Positions 8,642-18,609 are shown, numbered from the stretch's first letter. The stretch: 64,000 nt of DNA from Paenibacillus aceti (GCF_003614185.1 NZ_KZ987724.1:4656036-4720035); one strand, 5' to 3'. Made by a program: numbers and translations. The notes: a model not told the origin generated them from the sequence alone.

Positions 8642-10960
8642 CTAACCCTGAAAATCCTTCCTCCCATCCTTATACTCCAGTCGATAATCCCCCGGCGTTA
8701 GCCCCTCGTACTTCTTGAACAGACGGGTAATCCCGACCTCGCTGGCATAGCCCAATTGCAGGGCGATCTCCCGTACGGACAGATCGGTCGTGACGAGCAG
8801 TTCCTTGGCTCGGCCCAGCATATGCTTGGCGATGTAATCCTTCACATTCTCATGCTTATACTTCTTGAACACATTAGAGATATACTGAGGCGTGACCTCG
8901 AATTCCTGTGATAGGCGGTTCAGATCGAGCCAGTGTTCTCCCGCGTTCTCATCGATATATTCGGCAATCCGCTGGACCAGCTTCTCCGTCTTGCTGATGA
9001 CCCGATGGTCTGACAGTTCAGCGATCTTGTCGGTCATGTCCAGGAAGCGCCGCTTGGCCCCATCGAGTGAAGAATTGCCGATCAACTGTTCAATGATCCG
9101 CTCATCGGTCACAGGCTCATCCCCTCTAGCAACTAGAGAGAAATTCATAACTTTCAGCAGAGTGGAGGCGATCTCGTAGAGTAGCAGCCTGGCGGCCCCG
9201 ACCCCGATCCGCTTCGACATATTAATCTCGAAGACCGTATTCAGGAACTCCTTCGCTTCCACATACTGCCCCCTCTTCAACAGTTCCATCAGCTGATGCT
9301 CCGTCTCCATCGAATAATAATAGTCGAAATGCAGATGACCCAGATCGCCGAAGCAGACCGTTTCATACATATCCCGCAGCTTGCTGTATTCCAGCGCCTT
9401 CTTGGCTTCGTCATAACAATTCTGCAGGTTGACCAGCCGTGAATGAGGAGTGCTGATGCCCAGATTCAGATTCAACCGATAATGCTTGGCAGCAAACTGG
9501 ATCAGCGCATCTGCCTGCCGCTTGGCCAGAGCGACCGCCTCACTAGCTTCCAGACCCTCGCGCAGATTAAGCAGGTAGATCGATTGACTGCGGCCCGCAT
9601 CAAGGAAGTAACAAATGAAGTATTCACTCATCAGCTCGCAGCCGACATTTTCCGCCACCACGCGCGTAAGCGACAGACTCTTTTCCGATAAATTCGCATG
9701 ATCCATGAAGAACGAACTGTCCATATCGATCTCCAGCGCACCGATTAGGAACGTATCACTGGTGAAATCGATGCCGATCGAGGCGAGCTGCTGCGCGGCT
9801 TCATCATAATTGGTCATCATGCCCCGGATCAGGTTTAGCAGATAATCGCGCCGCACGATCGGAATTTGCTTCTCGATTACTTCAATCAGCTCTTTGCCAT
9901 TTTTAATTTGGTCGAGCAGCGTATTCTTGATGTTCTCGTATTCATTCCGGCCCTCCCCTGGCGCTTGAGCATGCGATTGGATCAGATCATTGATCTCCTT
10001 CAGCGGCTTGTAGCTGCGTCTGGCCAGGAAGCGGACGATGAGCAGCCCCCCGATCAGATAGATGAGGAAGATCGCGATAAAATTCATTAAATACTTCGTA
10101 TTCTCCTTGAAGTACAAGCTCTTCGGGGTGGAAGAGACATACTTCCAGCCATTCTTCTCCGATACGACCCGATTGATAATTTCCTCAGGCGTGCTGCTAC
10201 CGTTGACCATCTCATCGATCTTCTGGATATCGATCTCCGGCGCATTGTCCGAGCTGATGATCAGACGATTGCTTTTGTCCAGGATATAGACATCCGAATT
10301 CGTGACCTGATGTATCTGATTAACTAGCGAGAACATATTCTGGGCATCGATCAGGAAGATCACTTGCCCTAACGGCTCAGAGCTGGTCGTCATCGGGAAC
10401 GACTGGATATAAGGCAGCACCTCAATTGTATTACTCTCATATTGATTCATCGTCTGGATTGGCATATATTCCTGGAAGTGGTTGCCGTGCAAATATTCCT
10501 TGGCGAAGTCGTCATACTCCAGATCCTTGAACTCATACATCAGATGGAAGAACCTCTGGGCATCCATTTGAATATTCGGTGTGATGATCTCATCCACCCT
10601 ATTGATATAGACGAAATAGTCGAATAACAGCTCACGCGGCTTTCTTTTGCTAGCCATATCCTTCATCAGCTCGCTGTAGCTGTTCGTAGCACCTTTGGCG
10701 GCGAGCTCCAGCTTATTATTGAACACAATTTCATGGCTCAGCTCGCTAATATAGAGTAGATCGTCCTCAATTCCCGTCTTAAGCTGATTTAGCAGAGTGA
10801 CGGTGGACAGTTCGGTCTGCTTCGTAATCCGCTGGTTAATCTCGGCATAGTAGACGAACGCACTGGAGAGCGTAAGAACCAGAATAGAGATGTAAGACAA
10901 GACGAAGATGATATAGACACTATTCTTCTTTTTGAGTCTTGACTTGAAGGACTGGAACAA
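8642..10960 (-). CDS. Membrane-anchored AraC-family regulator with extracellular sensor domain
   Basis: About 772 aa from the preferred TTG start at 10960. The order is: N-terminal membrane helix (IIFVLSYISILVLTLSS), an extracellular region of roughly 250 residues, a second helix (FIAIFLIYLIGGLLIVRFL), a HAMP-like linker, a cytoplasmic middle domain, and a C-terminal AraC double helix-turn-helix (VTPQYISNVFKKY, then VREIALQLGYASEVGITRLFKK). The family senses an external sugar or polysaccharide signal and binds DNA directly from the membrane. The frame is open up to 11065, but AGGAAGTGAG sits just before the TTG and a cre box lies in the would-be extension, so the shorter form is preferred. 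No transporter is adjacent; the target is unknown. Confidence 0.85.
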   Translation of the reverse strand: MFQSFKSRLKKKNSVYIIFVLSYISILVLTLSSAFVYYAEINQRITKQTELSTVTLLNQLKTGIEDDLLYISELSHEIVFNNKLELAAKGATNSYSELMKDMASKRKPRELLFDYFVYINRVDEIITPNIQMDAQRFFHLMYEFKDLEYDDFAKEYLHGNHFQEYMPIQTMNQYESNTIEVLPYIQSFPMTTSSEPLGQVIFLIDAQNMFSLVNQIHQVTNSDVYILDKSNRLIISSDNAPEIDIQKIDEMVNGSSTPEEIINRVVSEKNGWKYVSSTPKSLYFKENTKYLMNFIAIFLIYLIGGLLIVRFLARRSYKPLKEINDLIQSHAQAPGEGRNEYENIKNTLLDQIKNGKELIEVIEKQIPIVRRDYLLNLIRGMMTNYDEAAQQLASIGIDFTSDTFLIGALEIDMDSSFFMDHANLSEKSLSLTRVVAENVGCELMSEYFICYFLDAGRSQSIYLLNLREGLEASEAVALAKRQADALIQFAAKHYRLNLNLGISTPHSRLVNLQNCYDEAKKALEYSKLRDMYETVCFGDLGHLHFDYYYSMETEHQLMELLKRGQYVEAKEFLNTVFEINMSKRIGVGAARLLLYEIASTLLKVMNFSLVARGDEPVTDERIIEQLIGNSSLDGAKRRFLDMTDKIAELSDHRVISKTEKLVQRIAEYIDENAGEHWLDLNRLSQEFEVTPQYISNVFKKYKHENVKDYIAKHMLGRAKELLVTTDLSVREIALQLGYASEVGITRLFKKYEGLTPGDYRLEYKDGRKDFQG

Positions 10961-11023
10961 TGGCTCACTTCCTAATGTTAAAATAATGAAAACTGAACGA
11001 TATAAATTTAGCCTACCACGCTT

Positions 11024-11037
11024 TAAAAGCGTTTTCA
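11024..11037 (-). promoter_or_regulatory. Candidate CcpA cre box upstream of the AraC regulator at 8642
   Basis: On the minus strand the site reads TGAAAACGCTTTTA, matching the cre consensus TGWAANCGNTNWCA at all positions except the C second from the end. It lies 64 bp upstream of the TTG start, where it could repress by roadblock or promoter occlusion. Confidence 0.55.
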
Positions 11038-11172
11038 AAGCATTTGAATCATGCATTTTGGCCACTTCTGCTGGGGCGCCAATGCTAGGACGTAAAGATA
11101 TTTCTGACTGAGTGACACAAATAGGAGGGGCCCATCGTTACTCCCCATGAAGAGGAGAAAGGAAGTGAGAGC

Positions 11173-11673
11173 GTGGACGCATTTTTGAAGATATATGATG
11201 GCTATTTCGATGATCTGTATCGGTATGTGCTGTTTCGGGTCGGCAATCGCTGGGATGCGGACGATCTGGTCAGCGACATTTTTCGCAAGGCGCTGGAATA
11301 TAGCTGCAAGAATGGGGGGACGATCCCGGAATATGATAAGGCTTGGTTATTCGCCATTGCGCATAACCGGATTATCGACCATTATCGCCGCAAGAAGGAA
11401 GCCGCCTATGGTATCGATCCTGAGCGGAGCGGCTACGATCATATTAGAGAGATGTTCCAGGAGGCGTCGGTGCAGAACGAATGCCTGGAGGAAGCGCTGC
11501 TCCAGCTGAAGCAAGAGGAGCGGGAGATGGTGCAGCTGAAGTATATGGTCGGCTTCGCCTATCAGGAGATGAGCCGGATGCTGGACAAGACGGAGGGCTG
11601 GTTGCGTACGCGTATGCATCGGATTCGGAAAAGACTTGCGGTCGACATCGATCGCTGCCTGGAGGAGGGATAA
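11173..11673 (+). CDS. ECF-type RNA polymerase sigma factor
   Basis: A 166-aa protein with sigma region 2 near residues 10-75 (WDADDLVSDIFRKALEY and the RIIDHYRRKK helix) and region 4 near 115-160 (YQEMSRMLDKTEGWLRTRMHR). This is the two-domain layout of extracytoplasmic-function sigma factors. The GTG start at 11173 is backed by AGGAAGTGAG. The gene at 11677 begins three bases after its stop and encodes a membrane protein that most likely acts as its anti-sigma factor. Confidence 0.9.
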   Translation: MDAFLKIYDGYFDDLYRYVLFRVGNRWDADDLVSDIFRKALEYSCKNGGTIPEYDKAWLFAIAHNRIIDHYRRKKEAAYGIDPERSGYDHIREMFQEASVQNECLEEALLQLKQEEREMVQLKYMVGFAYQEMSRMLDKTEGWLRTRMHRIRKRLAVDIDRCLEEG

Positions 11674-11676
11674 ATC

Positions 11677-13584
11677 ATGTCTGAACAGAATCCGAAGTGG
11701 GCCGATGATTTGAAGAAGGTTCATGAACAGCTGCGAGTTGACGAGCATTTCAAGGCGGAGCTAAGGCGTACCCTCATCGAGGAAGGACAGGAGCATTCGA
11801 GTACGAAGACCGAGCCATCTCAGCAAGGCAAACAACGGCGGTGGCATAAATACAAATCATGGACTTGGGGTGCGGCGGCGGTGGTTATCGCTACAATAGT
11901 GCTGCTCTGGAACCTTCTTCCCGGTCAGAATTTACCGCGCGTGAACGCCGCGGATTTGCAGCTTAAGCTGCAGTTCAATACCTTGCAGCAGCTTGGGCAG
12001 GAGACGAGCGTAGCTGTGGCGATGGATCAGGACACGACCTATTATGCTGTGCCGAAGCAAGGGATCTATCGTCAGCGTGGACTGGCCTATGAACAGATTG
12101 TATCGGGGGATGTGTCGGAGCTAGCGCTCTCCCCGGATGGGAAGCAGCTGGCTTATGTGGACGAGCGTAAGCTTCAGATTTGGGCTGCAGATACGGAGCA
12201 GACGAAGCTGGTATTGGAAGCCCCGGTACCACTAAGTGGCTTGGCCTGGTCGCAGGATGGGACGCGGCTCGCCTATGTCCGCCAAGGCCAAGATCCAGCT
12301 GTAGATACGATCTGGGAGATGCAACTCCAATCCGGCGAGCAGCGGAATTTAACTAAAGGTAGCTCTCCCTCCTACTTACTCAACGAAGAGAAGCTGCTCT
12401 ATGCCAAGCAGGAGCAGATTTACACACTCGATCTGAAATCCGGCACCGAGCAGCTATGGGGCGATGGATATTCACCAGTGATCTCCCCGGATGGCAAGTA
12501 TGTGCTCTACGTACGGAAGGATGGCGACGACCTGGAGCTGGAGGATGCCTGGGTATCGGATCTGGATCGACGGACGGAGCAGAGGATTACGCACAATCGT
12601 CCGATGGACGCTTGGAAGGATGGTCAGCCACAGGAAACAGGGCAGCAGCCTTCATACGCATTGACAGGTCTCGCCTGGAATACCGACGGCCAGAGTATCG
12701 CGATGTATCAGGTCACTGAGACGAATACTATATGGCGGCAGCTTGTCCGGTATACGCTGACAGAGCAAGAGGCCGGTCCAGAAGAGGTAGTAGCGCAGGC
12801 GATCGAGGCGCTTATCTATCGCGACGAACGGCATGCCCATGAGTTTTTCAACTATGATCCCGGGTATTTGAAGGGAACCTCTCCGCGTCAGGTTGGCTAT
12901 ACTATTGTTAATACAGCAGTGGAAGCGGACGGTCAGACGGTGGTTACTGCAAAAATTGATTATTCGCATTATGATCCGTATTATCGGGTGGACACTTATC
13001 GTTTCACACTCTCACAGGGAAGTGAGGGATATTTGATCGACAATATGGAGGAGATCGACAGCATCCGTATTACGGACTGGAGTGGTGAAATGGTTACGAC
13101 GACGGGGGATGATCAACGGGATCAATTGATATTCCGCTCCGATCAAGTCCCGACGGATCGTGGCTGGACGAATGTCGGATTCGGAAATATCGTCTACCGT
13201 GAATCAGACAGCGGACGTAAGATCTGGTTCCTGGTCAAGCAGCAGCAGGACGACCGCCATCGGATGCGCCTGATGCGATACGATTGGGATCAAGGAACGT
13301 TCCAAGCGTTGGGCATCCTTGACGGGATGACGAGGTCATCAATGATGATCATCGATGAATCGGAGCAGTGGGCAGCGATCGACGCGGCATTAGGCGAAGG
13401 CCAGAACGATATTGCGGTACTGCCGCTGAAGGCAGCCGATTCCATTCCAGTGTATCTGTCCACCAAGTTGCGGGGACCGACGCCCTATCAGACGATAGAT
13501 ACCCGCTTATGGAAGGTCAAGAGTCTCAGCTTCTATGTAGAATGGAATGACCGTGATGTGTTTTTTGAATATAGGCCGGAATAG
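11677..13584 (+). CDS. Membrane-anchored beta-propeller protein, probable anti-sigma factor
   Basis: 635 aa. The cytoplasmic N-terminal about 50 residues are helical and charged, followed by one membrane helix (AAAVVIATIVLLWNLLPG). The large outer part contains TolB/WD40-like blades such as LSPDGKQLAYV, WSQDGTRLAYV and SPDGKYVLYV, then a second domain of unknown fold. The three-base gap to the ECF sigma gene indicates translational linkage. By analogy with other sigma/anti-sigma pairs the short cytoplasmic segment would hold the sigma factor and the propeller would sense an envelope signal. This role is inference; no zinc-binding HxxxCxxC motif is seen. Confidence 0.75.
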   Translation: MSEQNPKWADDLKKVHEQLRVDEHFKAELRRTLIEEGQEHSSTKTEPSQQGKQRRWHKYKSWTWGAAAVVIATIVLLWNLLPGQNLPRVNAADLQLKLQFNTLQQLGQETSVAVAMDQDTTYYAVPKQGIYRQRGLAYEQIVSGDVSELALSPDGKQLAYVDERKLQIWAADTEQTKLVLEAPVPLSGLAWSQDGTRLAYVRQGQDPAVDTIWEMQLQSGEQRNLTKGSSPSYLLNEEKLLYAKQEQIYTLDLKSGTEQLWGDGYSPVISPDGKYVLYVRKDGDDLELEDAWVSDLDRRTEQRITHNRPMDAWKDGQPQETGQQPSYALTGLAWNTDGQSIAMYQVTETNTIWRQLVRYTLTEQEAGPEEVVAQAIEALIYRDERHAHEFFNYDPGYLKGTSPRQVGYTIVNTAVEADGQTVVTAKIDYSHYDPYYRVDTYRFTLSQGSEGYLIDNMEEIDSIRITDWSGEMVTTTGDDQRDQLIFRSDQVPTDRGWTNVGFGNIVYRESDSGRKIWFLVKQQQDDRHRMRLMRYDWDQGTFQALGILDGMTRSSMMIIDESEQWAAIDAALGEGQNDIAVLPLKAADSIPVYLSTKLRGPTPYQTIDTRLWKVKSLSFYVEWNDRDVFFEYRPE

Positions 13585-13636
13585 CCAGAGATAAATATAT
13601 AGATCCATCAGACAATTGGTTGAAAATTCCCATAGG

Positions 13637-13666
13637 AGATTCTTCCGTTACGGGGGGATCTTTTTT
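13637..13666 (+). terminator. Terminator after the anti-sigma gene
   Basis: AGATTCTTCCG pairs with CGGGGGGATCT (several G-T pairs) around a TTA loop, followed by six T. It closes the sigma operon 50 bp before the kinase gene. Confidence 0.7.
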
Positions 13667-13711
13667 GTTTTAGAATAGAGTTAACTTAAATGGCTATAGG
13701 AGAGGATTAGG

Positions 13712-15481
13712 ATGTTTCTGATGAAGCGGAGCTTGTTTGCCAAAATACTGCTGAGCATGCTCATAACGACGGCGGTCCCTCTGTTGATCTCCAATTATTT
13801 GTCCTACCAGATTATCGGGCGCTCGGTGAAGGAGCAGCTGGTACAGCTGAACCAGAGCTCCATGGCGATCAAGATGTCCAGTATCACGAAATATATTCAT
13901 GATATATCCATGCTCTCCTATACGTATTACGGTGATCCGGAGCTGATGCGGCTCTTGACCAAAGAGGAGGTGCAGACGCCGGTTGAATCCGTATACATGA
14001 AGCAGAAAATAGCACGGAACTATGCGGGCTTCTCTGAGATCAGGTCGATTATCTACAAAAGCGCTTTAACCAACAAGCAGATCACCGTGAAATCCGAGCT
14101 GAACGAGCGTATTCCGATGCCTGATTTCAACGATCATTTGCCGGGGGCAAAGTATGATGAATTAGATCAGGAATATTCGGTCGTGGAATTTAACGGGGAG
14201 AGAAGGCTGCGCATCAATAAGGCATTTATCAATGCTTCCAACCGTGAGCTGCTGGGCATGACGACGATGACGGTAAGAGACACGATTCTGAAGCAATTGG
14301 CTAATCCGCTCGGGATGGAAGAGGAGAATGAGACGTATATTTTCCTACAGGATAATCTGCAGCTGCTGTACTCAACCCCTGGGGTAGAGGGGGAGGAGGG
14401 ATGGATTGAACGGTTAAGAGAGGAATCAGGGTCTTCCAAGGGAATGATTAATGATTCCAGGGGAATTTATATCTATTTCCGGGATGCCGACTCTAATATT
14501 CCCGTTACACTGGTCAGGTTCATCCCGCAATCGGTGATCGACCAGGCCGGGAAGCAGGCCTTGAACGAATCCTTCACGATCCAGCTGATTGTCACGGTAT
14601 TCGTGACGATTATGGCCGGTCTGATCTCGTATTTTATATTGTTCAGGGTGAAGCGGATTCTCAAGCATATCAAGAATATCCAGATGGGGAACTTCGATAT
14701 CCAAATGGAATCCCGAGGCTCGGATGAACTGGCGGTGCTGGAGGACCGGTTCCAGGAGATGGTGAGGCAGCTCGATATATTGTGGAATCAGCAGTACCGT
14801 TATCAGCTGGAGGTCTCGACCGCCCGGCTGAAGATGTTGCAGGCGCAGATTAACCCGCATTTCCTGTTCAATACGCTGCAGTCGATCGGTTCGCTGGCGA
14901 TCAAGAAGAATGCACCGGAGGTCAGTGATAAGATCGCAGAGCTTGGAGCGATGTTCCGCTATAGTATGGATATCGATACCGAGGAGGTTCGGCTCCAGGA
15001 TGAGCTGGATCATCTGAATCATTATATCTCGTTGCAGATGGGGCGGTATCAGGAACGGATCCAGTTCACACAGAGCTGTGCCGAAGAGGCATTGGATCTC
15101 CATATTCCGAAAATGATCCTGCAGCCGCTAGTCGAGAACAGTATCATCCATGGAATTGAGAAGGGGGAGGGAATTGGTGAGATTAGAGTTGAGATTGAAG
15201 CGGCGGAGAAGCTGTTAATTCGGATTATCGATAACGGACGTGGCTTCAGTCCGGAGACGATCCAGGAGATTCATAATCAGTATTCGGAGCAGTCCATTCA
15301 ACATGATTCGCGGACGAGAATCGGTCTGATTAATGTATTCAAGCGTCTTCAATTATATTGCGGAGCGGGCTTCGCATGGAGAATCGAGAGCGAGCCATTC
15401 ATTAGAACTACAATAACCTTGGAACTTCCATACCATCAGGAGAAGGAGCAGAATGTCGATGAAAGTCTTGATCGTGGATGA
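13712..15481 (+). CDS. Sensor histidine kinase, YesM type
   Basis: 589 aa with an N-terminal membrane helix, an extracellular domain of about 250 residues, a second helix (IVTVFVTIMAGLISYFIL), a HAMP segment, then the His_kinase domain with NPHFLFNTLQS (phosphorylated His near residue 382) and a GHKL ATPase domain (ENSIIHGIEKGEG, DNGRGF). This is the YesM/LytS-like family that responds to extracellular saccharides. Its 3' end overlaps the response-regulator start by 29 bases, so the pair is translationally coupled. The importer cassette at 17224 just downstream is the likely target. Confidence 0.92.
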   Translation: MFLMKRSLFAKILLSMLITTAVPLLISNYLSYQIIGRSVKEQLVQLNQSSMAIKMSSITKYIHDISMLSYTYYGDPELMRLLTKEEVQTPVESVYMKQKIARNYAGFSEIRSIIYKSALTNKQITVKSELNERIPMPDFNDHLPGAKYDELDQEYSVVEFNGERRLRINKAFINASNRELLGMTTMTVRDTILKQLANPLGMEEENETYIFLQDNLQLLYSTPGVEGEEGWIERLREESGSSKGMINDSRGIYIYFRDADSNIPVTLVRFIPQSVIDQAGKQALNESFTIQLIVTVFVTIMAGLISYFILFRVKRILKHIKNIQMGNFDIQMESRGSDELAVLEDRFQEMVRQLDILWNQQYRYQLEVSTARLKMLQAQINPHFLFNTLQSIGSLAIKKNAPEVSDKIAELGAMFRYSMDIDTEEVRLQDELDHLNHYISLQMGRYQERIQFTQSCAEEALDLHIPKMILQPLVENSIIHGIEKGEGIGEIRVEIEAAEKLLIRIIDNGRGFSPETIQEIHNQYSEQSIQHDSRTRIGLINVFKRLQLYCGAGFAWRIESEPFIRTTITLELPYHQEKEQNVDESLDRG

Positions 15482-17009
15482 TGAGCAGCATGTCCGGGAA
15501 AGTGTTGAATTATCTATTCAGTGGGACCAGTACAATATTACTCAAATATATACTGCCGAGGATGGGGCGGAAGCGCTAGAGGTTGTCCGGCGTGAAGTGC
15601 CGGAATTAATTATATGCGATATGAGCATGCCGCGCATGGATGGCATCGCCTTCCTGGAGGTGCTGCGGGAAGAGGGCTGGGACTCGAAAGTCATCGTCCT
15701 AAGCGGCTATCAGGAGTTCCGGTATACCCGGGCTACCTTGCTTGCGAATGGCTTCGATTATTTGCTGAAGCCGTTCAAGATCGATGATCTGAACAAGACG
15801 ATATCCCGAGCGGTCGAATCGATTCTGGAGAGCAAGCAGAATGAGAGTGAGGAATTAAGACGGAGTTATCAGGTTCATGAGGCTAACACGCTGTTGAATG
15901 AGCAGAGAATGGCGACTTATCTGCAGGGTGAGACTGCCAATCATGAAGGGGTTCGGCAATTGCTAGCTGAGGCCGGGTTTCCGCTGGAGGATTTCTATGT
16001 CCTGCTCTTTTTGCCGCGGAACGGCACGGCGATCGTTGACCGGTATTTCATGGGGGATGAGGCCTTATTTCTGTTCTCGGTCAGGAATATTCTAAGAGAG
16101 GTGCTGCGTCCGCTGACGCAGTATTATTTCTTCCGCATGGAATCCTTCTTCTGCGTTTTCACGGCGGGAGATATTTCGGTGGCGGAGATGGAGCACTATC
16201 GTCGGAAGCTGGAGGAATCCTGGCAAGCTACAATTCGGATTGAGACCTTCTCTGGCTTCCCGAAGATGAAGTATAGCTACACCCAGATTCTGACCGGAGT
16301 GAAGGCTGCGAAGACCGAGATACTGAAGTTGAATATTCTCGATGGACAGCCGATAGTGCCGCTGGAGCCACAGACGATTCCGAGCCTGATGGATAAGGAA
16401 TTGCTGTTGCTGGAAGCGCTGAAGAAGCAGGATAAGGGCTATTTGGAGGAGCTGATCCATTCCTTTGTCCAGGAATTGAAGGATCAGGGCTATTTATCAT
16501 TAAAAGGATTGCAGCATTACACGATCGAGGTCAATCTGTTAATTATGCGTATTTCTCGTCAGCTTGAGCTGGAGCAGCATATCGATCCGTTATCACTTTG
16601 GATTAGTGATCTGGATGAATGGGAGAAGGCGCTGACGCATATTTTCTGGCTCATGATTGAATCGGCGGGGGAGAATTTGGCCTCCTTAAGGAGTATACAT
16701 GCGATCCGGCATTATATTGATTCCCATATTAATGAAGATATCAGTCTGACCTCACTGGCCGATAAATTTTATTTCAGTCCGCAATATATTTCTAAGAAGT
16801 TTAAGGAAACCTATGATACGACGATTATGAATTACCTCACCCAGCTACGGATGGAGCGGGCCAAGTCCCTGCTTGGCCATTCCGATATCAGCATCGTTGA
16901 GATATCCCGGATTGTGGGCTACGAGGACGATAATTATTTCGGCAAAGTATTCAGGAAGCATGTCGGCGAGTCCCCCTCGCAGTATCGCAAGAAGCAGCAG
17001 GATCGTTAG
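15453..17009 (+). CDS. Response regulator with AraC-type output, YesN type
   Basis: 518 aa. The receiver domain has the acidic pair DD at 9-10, the phosphorylated Asp at 56 (LIICDMSMPRMDG) and the LLKPFK lysine. A central domain of about 250 residues is followed by a C-terminal AraC double helix-turn-helix (LADKFYFSPQYISKKFKE and EISRIVGYEDDNYFGKVFRK). Its partner is the overlapping YesM-type kinase at 13712. It most likely activates the importer operon that begins 215 bases downstream. Confidence 0.92.
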   Translation: MSMKVLIVDDEQHVRESVELSIQWDQYNITQIYTAEDGAEALEVVRREVPELIICDMSMPRMDGIAFLEVLREEGWDSKVIVLSGYQEFRYTRATLLANGFDYLLKPFKIDDLNKTISRAVESILESKQNESEELRRSYQVHEANTLLNEQRMATYLQGETANHEGVRQLLAEAGFPLEDFYVLLFLPRNGTAIVDRYFMGDEALFLFSVRNILREVLRPLTQYYFFRMESFFCVFTAGDISVAEMEHYRRKLEESWQATIRIETFSGFPKMKYSYTQILTGVKAAKTEILKLNILDGQPIVPLEPQTIPSLMDKELLLLEALKKQDKGYLEELIHSFVQELKDQGYLSLKGLQHYTIEVNLLIMRISRQLELEQHIDPLSLWISDLDEWEKALTHIFWLMIESAGENLASLRSIHAIRHYIDSHINEDISLTSLADKFYFSPQYISKKFKETYDTTIMNYLTQLRMERAKSLLGHSDISIVEISRIVGYEDDNYFGKVFRKHVGESPSQYRKKQQDR

Positions 17010-17118
17010 TCCACCCCGGATTGATTCATATTTTACCTATACAGGCGAAGAGTTTCCCTGTTTGAGAGCAATCTTGGCGCCATATAATTGAATTAACAGC
17101 AGAGAGGACATAATGGTT

Positions 17119-17132
17119 TGAAAACGCTGTCA
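17119..17132 (+). promoter_or_regulatory. CcpA cre box upstream of importer cassette 2
   Basis: TGAAAACGCTGTCA matches the cre consensus TGWAANCGNTNWCA at every defined position. It lies 92 bp before the binding-protein start, which predicts carbon catabolite repression of the 17224-21850 operon. Confidence 0.75.
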
Positions 17133-17223
17133 GATTTCAAGCCAGGTTTCAAGCTAAAGTTTCCGTCCAACTGCTAAGATACTTAGCATCGATGGTTTCA
17201 AAAAATCTAACGGGGGCGAAATC

Positions 17224-18495
17224 ATGAAGAAGACAAAAAAGGCATTTGGGTTCCTGGCGACGATGGTATTGATCGCATCTCTCGTAGCCTGCGGCGGCAA
17301 GACGGATAATAATTCTGCTAATTCGGGAGCGGATGGCTCGAACACAGCAGCCGGAACGGAGAAGCAGGCGAAGATCTCTCTTTTTCAGAGTAAGGTAGAG
17401 ATCGCTGGAGCATTGGAGGAGCTGGCTAATAAATATAAAGAAGAAACGGGAAATGAGATTGATGTTTGGGGCTCTGCCGGTGATTCTTATATCACTCAGC
17501 TGCAAGCGAAGATGGCTGCTAATGAAGGGCCGACAATCTTCAGTATTGCGAATGGCGCGGAAGCAGAGAAGTTCAAATCTTACTACTATGACATGAGTAA
17601 CGAAGACTACGTGAAGAACATTGCACCGAACATGGCTCTGGAAGTAGACGGTAAAGTTGTCGGCGTGCCGACAGGTGTTGAGGGCTTCGGTCTTGTTTAT
17701 AACAAGAGTCTTGTGGATCCGAAGGATGTAACCGATCTGGCTTCCTTCACGAAGTTCATGGACAGCATGAAGGGGCAAGGAATCAACGGCTTGAGCCTGT
17801 CTCAAGAAGCGTACTTCCTGATCGGGCATATTCTGAATACGCCATTTGCTGTTCAGGCTGATCCGATTGATTATATCGATAAGCTGAACAAAGGCGAAGT
17901 GAAGATGGCTGATACGAAGGAATTCCAGGAGTTTGCGAAGTTCATGGAAGTAATCCGTCAGGATTCTGTAAATCCGATGGAAGTAACTTATGATACGCAA
18001 ATGGGTGACTTTGCAACCGGGAAAACAGCTATGGTGCACCAAGGTAACTGGAGCTATGGAATGTTGGCTGATTATGATGATCTGGATATCGGCATGATGC
18101 CGCTTCCGATCGCTGGCAATAATAAGCTGTCCGTCGATATTCCGGGGGGCTGGGTCATCAACAATGGAGCGAAGCCTGAGGAGATCAAGGCAGCTAACGC
18201 TTTCCTGAACTGGTTGTATAACAGTGAGACAGGTAAGAACACGATCATCAATGAATTCAAATTTATCCCGGCGATGACGAATATCGAAGCCGATGGTTTG
18301 GACCCGTTGTCCCAGGCTGTATTCGAAGCAACGAAGAATGGCGACACGATTCCTTGGGCGAATAATTACTTCCCTGAAGGGATCATTGTCAATGATCTGA
18401 CACCTGCCACGGCTGAGTTCTTCCTTGATGCGGGCATGACTGGCGAACAATATTTGAAGAATCTTGACGAAGCATGGGCAAGAGCTGCTAAATAA
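17224..18495 (+). CDS. Sugar-binding lipoprotein of ABC importer, MsmE/CUT1 type
   Basis: 423 aa, the usual length for family 1 solute-binding proteins. The signal peptide ends in the lipobox LVAC with the modified cysteine at residue 23, followed by a Gly/Asn/Ser-rich linker. The body has the SBP_bac_1 pattern (KTAMVHQGNWSYGML, then PGGWVINNGAKPEEI). It would bind a di- or oligosaccharide outside the cell. It heads an operon with two permeases, a YdjC-type deacetylase and a beta-phosphoglucomutase-like enzyme, and is preceded by a cre box and by a YesM/YesN pair. Confidence 0.9.
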   Translation: MKKTKKAFGFLATMVLIASLVACGGKTDNNSANSGADGSNTAAGTEKQAKISLFQSKVEIAGALEELANKYKEETGNEIDVWGSAGDSYITQLQAKMAANEGPTIFSIANGAEAEKFKSYYYDMSNEDYVKNIAPNMALEVDGKVVGVPTGVEGFGLVYNKSLVDPKDVTDLASFTKFMDSMKGQGINGLSLSQEAYFLIGHILNTPFAVQADPIDYIDKLNKGEVKMADTKEFQEFAKFMEVIRQDSVNPMEVTYDTQMGDFATGKTAMVHQGNWSYGMLADYDDLDIGMMPLPIAGNNKLSVDIPGGWVINNGAKPEEIKAANAFLNWLYNSETGKNTIINEFKFIPAMTNIEADGLDPLSQAVFEATKNGDTIPWANNYFPEGIIVNDLTPATAEFFLDAGMTGEQYLKNLDEAWARAAK

Positions 18496-18521
18496 ATCAA
18501 TTTGAATGTTGCGGAGTAAAT

Positions 18522-18559
18522 ACAAAAGCCTAGCCTAGTTTCTAGTGTTAGGCTTTTGT
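18522..18559 (+). terminator. Intra-operon hairpin between binding protein and permeases
   Basis: ACAAAAGCCTA at 18522-18532 pairs perfectly with TAGGCTTTTGT at 18549-18559. The T-run is short. Such a hairpin would let most transcripts end or be protected after the binding-protein gene, giving more binding protein than permease. Confidence 0.6.
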
Positions 18560-18609
18560 GTCTCCTGCTCCCGCTTCAAATGAGACTGAACTAGAGAGGG
18601 CGTGTGGAA

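Noticed and set aside
17149-18525. 458-codon open frame on the minus strand opposite the binding protein
   Set aside because: The plus-strand lipoprotein is clear; the antisense frame is rich in Ile/Arg/His as expected from a shadow and has no family features.
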